NCBI RefSeq assembly: GCF_963169125.1
Contig: NC_084795.1
Span: forward strand, 278,080,122 to 278,144,121
Source: Humulus lupulus
Taxonomy: Eukaryota > Streptophyta > Magnoliopsida > Rosales > Cannabaceae
DNA: 64,000 bases
Direction of reading: 5' to 3'
Part shown: positions 21,460 through 31,376 of the stretch, one piece after another
Layout: every line of letters begins with the position of its first letter
Numbering within the stretch: position 1 is the stretch's first letter
Notes under the pieces: generated by a model
What the model was told of the DNA's origin: nothing
The model's input: the letters and a program-made list of their open reading frames with translations, nothing else
Databases searched by the model: none
Translations under genes and position numbers: made by a program

Positions 21460-22801
21460 TAAGAAGGTTTTTAGTTATACGAGGGACATGCAATAAATTT
21501 CGTAAAACAAGAGGGGTAGATGAAAATGGTGTATGAAAGGAGGTCTGCCCAATATGTTTAATTTCCAAACCTGTACCATTACCCATGTGTATTTGCTCAT
21601 CACCAAAGTACTCAGAGGTCTGCACAAGATTGCCTGAATCTGGTGTTAGGTGGTGTGTAGCCCCGGAATCTGGATACCAATTGCTGTCACAAATGGCTTC
21701 TGGAGTCGCAATCATAGCCTGCATATCACCACTGGAACTTGGTGCAGGTTGCGAGGGCGGAAACGAATTTGGGCCGTGGAAAGACTTGTCAAACCGATAA
21801 AAGCAAGTCTTAACAGTATGACCTTGTTTATGGCATAGTTGACACTGAGTTCTGTTACCCCAGGGAGTAAAGGAGGACTGGCCAGTAGGAAAAGAAGGTC
21901 TCGTGTGGCCACGGTGAGCAGTAGAATAGGAGGGTCGTGGAGTGATATGCTGGTAGTAGTTTGGGGCACCGAACTGAGTAGAAGAAGACCCAGAGCTGGA
22001 CGAATAGCCCCGAGAGGACCCATATCTATTTCCACCATTGGGAGATGCACCTCTGGAATTGTAGGGTCGGGAATGGGAGGCCAAATTCACTTCAGCATTA
22101 GCAACATCAAGATCTTTAAAGGATTTGCCAATACAGACCTCTTGTGCCATGAGTAAGGCCTCTATTTCAGCTACTGTGTAGGGTTCAGAACGTGTATTGA
22201 CAGAGGTAATAAAAACTTCATAGTCTTTTGTTAAGCCATTAAAGATGGCTTCAACATGATCCTGTTCAGAGATATTGTGACCTATAGATGCAAGGGTATC
22301 AACAATATTCTTGATTTTCAGCAGGTACTCATTTAAAGAGCCAATCATTCTAGTATTACGAAGAAGAGTTCTAAATTGACTTATCTTTGTCCTATTCTGG
22401 GCAGTGTAGAAATCGGTTAGGGCTCGCCAGATTTGGGATGTAGTATCATGGCCAATCATGCGGTTTGTGAGCTTTTCAGACATAGAGGATAGAAGCCAAG
22501 AAATAAGAAGACTATCTTGCTTCTCCCAATCTTGAAAATCTGGGTTGAGCCGATTAGAAAGACGATCATCATCATCGGTAAGAAACTTTGGTGGAGCATT
22601 TGAATCATCAAGAAATTTCTGCAGACCATTACCCTGAATGGCATGAAAGACTAGATGTTTCCAAGGGAGGAAATTATGTTCATCAAGTCGGATGGAAAGA
22701 GAGTGAGCAAAGTGAACAGGGGTAGTGCATGGAAGACTAGTAGCAGCAGCGGCATCTTGAGAGGAAGGAACACCGGTTGTGGAGTCAGACGTGTCTGCCA
22801 T
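21338..22801 (-). pseudogene. Copia gag and protease region
   Basis: 487 open codons from ATG 22801. The gag part has the UBN2-type region and a CX2CX4HX4C zinc knuckle (CQLCHKQGHTVKTC). Next comes the aspartic protease signature DSGATHH. The frame then slips: the continuation of the GAG-pre-integrase region lies in another frame at 21187-21459. Only a damaged polyprotein could be made from this locus. Confidence 0.88.
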
Positions 22802-22857
22802 TGTTGAAGAAGAAGAAGGATCGAAGAAGCTTGTTTAAGCTAAAAACTCTGATACCA

Positions 22858-23055
22858 TGTTATAAAATCAAGAAGAGGAAAGAAGACGTTTCTGTATGAA
22901 TTTCTGTATATTGAATAAAAGGCATAAAATGCCCTTATATACAAGGTGCCAAAACATACAGAGTTTACTCTGTTGTAACGGAAATTAGTTAAAAGAGCTG
23001 GAATAAGAAAAACAGACTTAGGCTTAACTAATGAACTAATTCTATATCCCTAACA
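22858..23055 (-). repeat. Copia 5' LTR
   Basis: 198 bp with TG...CA ends when read on the minus strand. Followed on that strand by the PBS at 22847-22857. Contains TATATAAGGGC at about 22932-22942 (minus), a likely TATA box. Confidence 0.92.
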
Positions 23056-23224
23056 AAAAGTTTCCCAGTAGCATTCGTTCTTCTCAAGTCTAAATTACAA
23101 AACTAATGTAACAAAATTCATCTCCAAATGAAGAAAATTCATGTTAAAAGACCAGCAGCTTTAACTCATCTCATGAACGAAAGTAAATTATGAAAGCTCC
23201 CGAGTAATAGCTAGCTTACTTTGA
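23056..23224 (-). other. Probable 3' flank of the dehydrogenase gene
   Basis: Between the Copia 5' LTR and the stop codon of the dehydrogenase gene. The Copia element therefore sits about 170 bp beyond that gene's stop, in the same orientation, and may have cut its 3' untranslated region. Confidence 0.45.
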
Positions 23225-25092
23225 CTATAGCAGCAACTCAGCAATCTGAACAACATTAAGTGCAGCTCCCTTGCGTATTTGATCCCCGCACACAAAGATG
23301 TCCAATCTGTATACAAGTATGGAATTAGTATGAAGATTCTTTAAAACGTTCACGCTATGGTCATGCTTGGTGGAGTAGAAAATGGAGATGAATTTGTGAA
23401 AGAAAAAAGTGTGATGAGTACAGACAAATTTTAATCTCAACATATAGAAGAGAAAATAAATTGTGAAGAACCATTAAATCTAAATTGAAAAAAAGAGAAC
23501 TTTTCCTTTTTCCACCACGATATGTGATCAAGATTTTTAACTTTAGAAAAATACTTTTCTTTCTTATTTTCAAATTTTCTCACATACGTTCATCCCTACT
23601 ATTTTCTCTCCTCCCAACCAACCAGTATAAATTAGTCCTTACTCCTTACCCATAATCCCCATCCTGGGACAGATCAGGACGGATTCTTCCAACCGCAACA
23701 TCATCTTTATTTGATACCTCTAGTGGTGTAGGGAAGTTATTTGATGCTCTATCATCAATAACCACCACCCCAGGTGCGTTCTTCAGGATGTCCCTTGCCG
23801 TTTCCTAAAAATCCAGATATAAATAACAAAAGGAAATAAATAAGTCCATCCTGATTTTTTTTTTCCAAAGCATAAAATCTTGCTATGATACAACCAGTCA
23901 GAATCATGTAAATTAAAGGCATTACCATACCTTTGCCATTTAATACTATAAACAGGATTAAGAAGGAAGAAGAAAGAAAATAAATACAGGAGCAATTATG
24001 CATATAATAACCTATGATTCAATTCACAGTACCAAATAGCATTCTCAAAATACAAAACCATCGTCCTTCACTAGGAACTTTTTCCCCTTCTCTCTCTTCT
24101 AAATACTCTCACTTTCCGCACTACAATCTCAGACAATAAAATTAAAACTGGGTTCAGAAAAAAAAACAAAATGATATTTTTCCCAATTGGTAATTGTTTA
24201 CTTCAAACTAACTTTATATAGAAACTAGCAAAGCAACTTTTAAATTACATTAAGGGACAAGAAACTAAGGATGTTTCTCAAATCCATACAAATCAAAAAG
24301 TTTTATCTTACATCCATTGAATTTGGAAGCAAGGTTAATTTCTCAGTGAATGTTAAATTCAAAGAATGCAGCAGTCCACATGCTCGATTTTTATTATTAT
24401 TATTTAATACTTGAAGAGCTGTTTGTTCATGATGGTTCCATTACTCTTAAAGAAACCTGTCTCATTAGAAAGTTATATCATTTACCTTAAATAAATATGT
24501 ATACATGTCATAAACTAACCACTAGAAACTTTTTTAAACTAGAGATCTCCAGACTTGACTTAAATTTTAAATGCAACAGAAAGGACTAAGAGTGTTTCAA
24601 ATCAACAGCTTACACACAAGATAGAGCATTCTTGGCACGAAGAAATAAGCAGCCCAACACAAAATTAATAAGAATCCAATTTAGAGGCTAACATTACCAC
24701 CAATTCTAATATTTTAAAGCTAAGACCATTCTTAGCAAACTTTACATATGGATCAAGAAAACAACTTCAAGAAATCAGATCCGCCCCATGATAATTTCTT
24801 ATTTAATATATCAAATCAAGTTTGCTCATACACACTAAAAGCCAAGAGAGAATTGCAAGTACATACAACCTTTCCCCCCAATTTCTAAGTATGTTTGAAA
24901 AGGTTCATTGACTATCTCTAGCAGTCGCAGATCAACCCATAATAAATGAAAAACGACTAAGAAAGCTTAAATCAAGACAAAAACAATGCTCATTATGGTC
25001 TGTGGCATCTATTCCCACAAAGGCGCCTATTTCATTAATACAAATTTCAAAATATTTTGTAAAGAAACTGAAGTTGTATTTCCTATTGTCAC

Positions 25093-25125
<33 letters not shown>

Positions 25126-26331
25126 AGTAGTCCTCTCCATTGTTCTAATAAATTATATCAAAATACTTATGAAAGGTCTCTACCAAACTATCAACATTCG
25201 ATAATGACATAAACGCTAGACGAAGGCAGTAGAATAGTATTACCTCATCAAGAGGACTCTCAAACTGAAAATTCACACTCTCTGCATGAGCCCGCATCAC
25301 AGGAACTCGTATACATGTGGCAGTCACCTTAATATTTGGATCATTCTAAAACAAATATGATAAGAAAAAGAGGGAAACAATTATAAGAAACCAAGCAAAT
25401 GTACATCACACACCCAAGAAAATCGATAAAACACTCAATTGAATTGAAGTTAAGTTACCCATATTTTTCTTGTCTCCTTGACTAATTTCATTTCCTCTTC
25501 ATTGTACCCATTTGGAAGAACAGACGAATTGTGCGAAAACAGATTAAACGCGTACTGCAAACCGTGAAAGCATAGAAAGTTGATTCAACGAACCAAAGGA
25601 ACAATCTTTTTTCCTTTTACCTTTTTGAGAAAAGAATACAAACCTGTCGCTGGAATATATTACAAGTAGGTTCCTTTCCCGCCAGGACCTTATCAAAAAC
25701 AGAAAATACAGAGAAAATTACTTAAGAAGATAAAAAGATTACAGGAATATATGTATGTATATATATATATATATTTATACATTTACCAAAAATAGCTTAA
25801 TGGGATACAAAATCAAAAATTGGGAACAGAATCAAGATATGTTATACCTCATGGGTTTGCTGCTCAAGCTCTCTCATGGCAGCAGCACCAGCACCACTAG
25901 CAGCTTGATACGTACTAACCACCATACGAATTACCTAAATACGGATAATACAGTTCGATATTACATCAAAGAAAAATTAATAAGTAAAATAAATAGCAAA
26001 AATTGCAGTGATTGACCTTAGAATGCCGATGTAGAGGCGTGGCGGCCATCAAGCAAATAATGGTGGAGCAGTTAGGGTTTGCAATCAAGGCACCCTTTCC
26101 ACTCCCAACCTTAATCCCTTTCATGGCGTCCGGATTGACTTCCGGAATCACGAGCGGCACATCATCGTGCATTCGAAAAGCAGAGCTATTGTCTACTACA
26201 ATGGAGCCGCGTTCCACAGCCAAAGGACCGAATTCCTTGCTGATGGAACCTCCGGCGCTGAACAGGGCTATGTCGACGCCATTGAAGCCATCGGCGGTGA
26301 GCTCCTCAACGACGTAGTTTTGGTCCTGAAG
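23225..26331 (-). pseudogene. Aspartate-semialdehyde dehydrogenase, last seven exons (5' end not found)
   Basis: Exons on the minus strand, all with GT-AG borders and frame kept: 26331-26017, 25934-25848, 25688-25644, 25554-25459, 25345-25244, 23804-23650, 23306-23225; 293 codons to TAG. The enzyme makes aspartate semialdehyde for lysine, threonine, methionine and isoleucine synthesis, normally in plastids. Present: catalytic Cys in GALIANPNCSTIICLMA, QAASGAGAAAM, RVPVMRAHAESVNFQFESP with the conserved Arg and His, and the C-terminus DIFVCGDQIRKGAALNVVQIAELLL. Absent: the transit peptide and the NADP-binding GxxGxxG start, roughly the first 80 residues of a ~375-residue plant protein. Either that exon lies beyond a very long first intron or the gene is 5'-truncated. 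No lesion occurs in the retained part, which argues for recent loss or a remote exon. Confidence 0.8.
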
Positions 26332-27081
26332 CTATCCATAAACAAGTTAGATTTAAAAGCAAAATAGTAAGGCAAATCTAACATATTTAAATCATTTTGA
26401 GGAATTCAAATTCCTGATTTTATTGGTTCAATTCTTAGGTGAGTTTAAATTATTTATATTGCATATATATATATATATATGACATATATGACATATAATA
26501 ATAGCAAACAAGTTACTAACTATAAACCTCTACATTTACATGGACTTACCTCTCTCATTTGTTTCTATTTTTTTTCTAATAAGTAGCAATTATTACTTTT
26601 CTAGGCTTATACTTGTATTTTTGAGATATTTTACCATGATAAATATTTAAAAACAATAAAATTATATATTTTATAACTTAAATAAAATTTAATCAAACTT
26701 AATATTATATTAAACATATAATATATAATCATTTGTTATTATTGCCATATTAAAAAACTAGAACAAACATAAACTTAAACAAAAATAAATTAATTAAAAT
26801 AAGATATTTTAAATATATTTTATGATAATTTAAATAATTAAATCATATTTATTTAAAAATAATAAAGACATGTATATTATTTTTTTATCTTATAAATTTG
26901 TGTGATAGTTTGTTTTTATCAAATGATTTGAGCTGTTTTTATTCATCAAATTCACCAAAGGACATTGCGAGATATATTAGAATCTAAAAATAGTTTATGC
27001 AAATATACTATTGTCTACACTATGACTTTTTCTATTTTTATTTTATTTCTATTATCAATTTCTTTTTAAATATTATTCTAT
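26332..27081. other. AT-rich DNA upstream of the dehydrogenase exons
   Basis: I looked here for the missing NADP-binding exon on the minus strand and saw none. The block at 26491-26623 recurs at 29199-29327. Otherwise A/T runs. Confidence 0.5.
26491..26623. repeat. ~130-bp direct repeat, left copy
   Basis: The text from AATAGCAAACAAGTTACTAAC to GGCTTATACTTGTATT recurs at 29199-29327 with few differences (shared phrases include GTAGCAATTATTACTTTTC). The two copies flank 2.6 kb that includes the MULE-like element. Confidence 0.85.
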
Positions 27082-27090
27082 TTTATATAT

Positions 27091-28941
27091 GGAAACTTCT
27101 GGAGTCCCTCACTTTGTTTTCCAGGACTAAGTCCTGTAGTCATTTTTGGTCGTTGGATGGAGTGATTGAATGGTAGGATTTGAGTTGAAGCTTAAGTGGT
27201 GTAAAATACAAAAATACCCCTAACTTCTTCCCTATAACCGACAACTGTTCCTCTCCATCTTTTCTTTGGTTTGGTTATTATATTCTAAAATATATTTACA
27301 TTACACTGTACCCTGACAATGATTTACTAAATTTGTCCTCACACTTTTTTCTGAATTTTAAAAAAAAAATATAGTGCAAATGCCTTGGTATATTCCCACT
27401 CAATTACTTTTTTGTATCGGGTCCACTACAATGGGTTCGGGTCCCACGTTTGAAAAACCATTTCAGGCTTCTAAATCGTAATCAAACAAATTATCCAATT
27501 CATGTGAATTTAGATTTGAGTCTTCCATTTCTAATACACCACAAATAAGAAGATTTAAGGAAAATTATGCATAACATGGAAAATTTTTGCTCATAGGAAA
27601 ACCAATAAAGTATATATTAAAAGGGTGGCGACAATTGAATTTTTTTTTATGGCAAATTACCCCACATCTTTAAATGTATAACAGAAAATTGTGATAATCG
27701 GTTAATTATTGTAAATATGAGTGTTGTTATATATTCATATAAAAATTTCCTATTTACTGCAACTAAAAAAAAAGGTTTAGGCATAGAAACTTTTATTTTT
27801 CCATATATGCTTAAAACAAATTAAAGATTTACATTATTTTTCATTAATTTCAAAATCAACCACTAATTTCGTAATATGTATACTAAAGATCATGAAATTG
27901 ATGAATTTCGTTTTCGAAAATAATCAATGGGAGAGAGTGAACCCCCTATAATTGTGATAACATATTGCGTAATATACTCAGACTAAATCGAGAGAATCAA
28001 AACACCGTTATTTTCCAGTTTCTGTCATCGATCGTGTGTGTTTATGATTTTCATATGTACCGTAGTTCTTTCGTTCTCTGAAAATATAAACACATCAGAC
28101 TTCAACGATGTGTGTAACGACGCAGTAAATCCAACAGTGTTATTGTAATGCGTAATTTTTGTCCCACCGGTGAAGATTTTTTACTGACCAGTAAAATGTT
28201 ATGGCCGACCAGTGGAGTATTTTGACCGACCAGTGGAGTATTTTGACCGAGCAGTCATTTGTTTTGCCCGACCAATAAAGTGTTTCGCTACACCAGAGAT
28301 ATGTCATGCTAGACCAGAGATGTGTCATTTACTGACCAAAGATGTGTCATGGTAGAGCAGAGGTGTGCTTTGCCTATGCCGATGAGAGGTGCTTGCCTAT
28401 GTTGACCAGTGAGTTGTCTTGGCCAATACATATACCAATATGCCCAATATTCATGCAAAATAAAAAGCCCATGCAAAAATTAACTACTAAATGGTAATGT
28501 GGTGTGTCATTCAATAATTAATACATTTTAAAAAATATATTTATATTAAAAATTTGCCACCACATTATATTCATTTCTTATACAGCATAAAAAAAATATA
28601 ACAACTTCAGTTTTTGTTACGTTATTTTATTATACATTTGTCTAAGTCAATTATAATAGTTACTTAGTAGCAGTCAAATAGTTACGTGTCCACAATCGTA
28701 AATAAGTCCCAACTCTTACCTATATTTACTATATAACCCTCAACTGTACTATTTATTAGACCTAAAATTACCCTTCTACCCCTCACTTACTAAAACAGTA
28801 CCAACTAAAAAATCACAACCGGTTATACCAAGTCATAATACTCAAAAGTCAATATTTTTATACCAATGTAACTTTGACACTTGGCAAATTTCTGGAGCTC
28901 ACATAAATGACTTAGTCCTGTGAGAGATGCCAGAATCCTCA
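27091..28941. mobile_element. Non-autonomous MULE-like element
   Basis: Flanked by TTTATATAT on both sides (27082-27090 and 28942-28950), a 9-bp duplication as Mutator-like elements make. The ends pair imperfectly: left TTCTGGAGTCCCTCAC against (reverse of right) TTCTGGCATCTCTCAC, both followed by AGGACTAAGTC. No transposase frame. It carries the GACCGACCAGT minisatellite. The duplication is AT-only in an AT-rich area, so chance is possible. Confidence 0.55.
28184..28420. repeat. GACCGACCAGT minisatellite, second locus
   Basis: About ten degenerate ~21-bp units (GACCGACCAGTGGAGTATTTT and variants). Same core as 10214-10600 but with different spacers. Confidence 0.8.
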
Positions 28942-28950
28942 TTTATATAT

Positions 28951-29700
28951 ATGTTATGTAATCATGTAAATATATAACTATATCAATGTTATGTTTAGAT
29001 GTCATATATGTAAAAATTATTAATATAAACATTTATATATAATATAGAATTATAATTCATTCGATTATAAATATATATTTTAAAAAAAATAGTGAACCAA
29101 TTTTTATTAAAATTATATACAATGTTTACAATTTTAAAACTAAGCAAACGTGCATTGCACGTTACTTTTACCTAGTATATATATATATATATATGATATA
29201 TAATAATAGCAAACAAATTATTAACTATAAAGACCTCTACATCTACATGGACTTACCTCTCTCATCTGTTTCTATTGTTTTTTCTAATAAGTAGCAATTA
29301 TTACTTTTCTAGGCTTATACTTGTATTAATATATAAAATATATATATATATACATACGTGCATGAGGATAGTTTTTTTCCTAAAAAAAAAAAGATGCATG
29401 CAAGGTATTTATTAAAATACAAAAACATATAATAAATGTCTTATCATGTGCAATACGTACGTAGTGTCTATTAGCAACATATTATTATATTTTTGTTTAA
29501 GATAGCAACATATTTTAACTAATACAGTTGATATTTGTGCTTTTTTAAATTAATTAATGTTGGTATATTTGATATTTGCATCTATTAATTAATGTATCAT
29601 ATATAAAAAAAAGTGAATAAAAAAAAGCATTGCATATATAAAATAATAATAAAAAAAAAGAGATCATTAATTATTATATTATTCCTGAATAAGTAGTGTG
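28951..29700. other. AT-rich DNA
   Basis: No gene. Contains the right copy of the 130-bp direct repeat and several TA runs. Confidence 0.5.
29199..29327. repeat. ~130-bp direct repeat, right copy
   Basis: Same orientation as 26491-26623, in an AT-rich context. Neither copy has a coding frame or TG/CA ends, so these are not obvious LTRs. Confidence 0.85.
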
Positions 29701-29720
29701 AGAGTCGTTTCTCTACAGGA

Positions 29721-29760
29721 GCCTAACTAACCTATAAAGCGCTTTATAGGTTAGTTAGGC
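29721..29760. repeat. Perfect 40-bp palindrome without spacer
   Basis: GCCTAACTAACCTATAAAGC followed at once by its exact reverse complement, centred between 29740 and 29741. Directly behind it GCGCTTTATAGG-type sequence recurs (29760-29771), then a second small dyad, TAGGCTAGCCTA. Confidence 0.97.
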
Positions 29761-31376
29761 GCTTTATAGGCTAGCCTATATAGCCTCTATATATATACAT
29801 ATGTACTCTTCTTGGCCTTGGATTATATTTTGTTCACGGAACGGTTCAGTCATAAAATAGTCAAAGGGGGCCCCAATTTGTACTACTATTCGACTGACAT
29901 TGTAACACTATTTCTGATAAAAAGTGAGGCTAAATAGTGTAGTTTGTCCCATCGCACAGTTAATGTAACTGTGCAAGCCACCGGAGATAACCGGTTTTAT
30001 ATTATTTTATGTGAATAGTTACACGTTGGGGGTGGTTTTCTGGTAATTGTACTTTTTGAACTTTTGGTCTTTTGGTAATTTGTAGCTTCATAACATATTT
30101 GTTGTTTTTTTACATTGACTGTACATTTAGTACATTGTTCTTACTATTTTGCACATTGTTTATGATTTCGCAACACATACTGTTTAACACAGGTAGATGG
30201 GCCAGTCCGAGTCCATGAGCACGGCCCAAACGAAAAGGGTCTATTACAGTGAAATAAACTTTAAAATTGAGATTTTTTTTTATTAGGCCCAAAGTTATGA
30301 ATGGGGCACGTAAGATAAATTTTTGTAATGAAGATGTTTTATTTAATATATCTTCCCCTTTTGTATTGTTACCAGCAGACAAAGTAGTGATAAATTAATA
30401 TATCAGAAGACGTAGTATTGAATATTGTAGTGAAAAGTTAGTAAAACAATGAGGACTGCTAAAATCAAAACTAATTAACATTTTTTTTTTATCCTAATTA
30501 AGGATAAAGATAACAATATTATTAGTTTACTTAATAGAATAATATTGGTAAATTTGTAATAGTAATAAACAAGTTTGGTGAGTTGCATTAACGATGAATT
30601 TTTTTTTGTTTTTTTATCCTAATTAATTACCTAATTCATATTAATATTATGCTTTAAACATGGTTTTAATGATTTTATGCCTATTTGGTGAGAAGCATAT
30701 ATACTTTAAGCAATCAATTAAAAAAGCTAACAAAGTTACTTACTATTAAAATCTCGTAAGTATAGATAGTAGGCTCGAATCTACACGATATGATTAAGTA
30801 AGTGTAATTATGTCATATTTTGTAATCCTTCATTTTAATTGTGAAGATGAATATTTTTACTAATTTACTCTTTAATGTACAATTAATGAAATTTCAATAA
30901 TAGTGATACGCATGGTATATAATGAAGAGAAAGAAAAGAAACGATTACAGTCAATTTGTTATCTAATTTTATCAATTTGAGTGAAGCGTCATTAAAAAAG
31001 GAACGTATATTTAGGATTGGTCATTTGATTATCATTAATCTACGTTTCTAAAACATTACAAATATGATTGAACTGCCATAATCAATATTTTTTTACCATT
31101 GAAACAAATATACTATTTAGCTACAATTTGAATTCACTTACATTAATGCAATTGTTATACTAATTCAGCCACCTAAACCATTACAAAACACTTTAATTGT
31201 TAAGTAGGACAGAAAGCCTACGAAAATAGACACTTAATCAATTTGCACTATCATTCTGTCATAAAGTTCGATGGTAATCTAGATTCGTCGAATTTAGCCG
31301 AATCCTAAGCTCTCTTACTTGGTGAGGGTTGTTGACTGTGAGGAAGCGGTAGACCGACTAGCTGAGGGCATGTTCT
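29761..31376. other. Intergenic DNA, no gene seen
   Basis: AT-rich. A GC-richer patch at 29825-30010 and a 90-codon frame at 30110-30382 (minus) have no recognised domain. Near 31262-31295 is TTCGATGGTAATCTAGATTCG, related to the tandem repeat at 60 kb. Confidence 0.5.

Larger units (their letters stand above)
18304..23055 (-). mobile_element. Ty1/Copia LTR retrotransposon, damaged
   Basis: Lies in reverse. The 5' LTR is 22858-23055 (198 bp, TGTTAGGG...TATAACA when read in reverse). A primer binding site like the 3' end of initiator Met tRNA (TGGTATCAGAG) abuts it at 22847-22857. The polypurine tract is at about 18433-18445, and the 3' LTR is only 18304-18432, having lost its outer ~70 bp. 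The domain order in the element is gag, protease, integrase, RT, RNase H, which is Copia order. The coding region is broken at three points. In the ~125 bp that the LTRs share I count about three substitutions and one 2-bp indel, so the insertion is fairly young. No target duplication can be read because the left end is gone. Confidence 0.95.

Noticed and set aside
30110..30382. 90-codon frame on the minus strand
   Set aside because: No domain, low-complexity flanks, no splice or promoter context.
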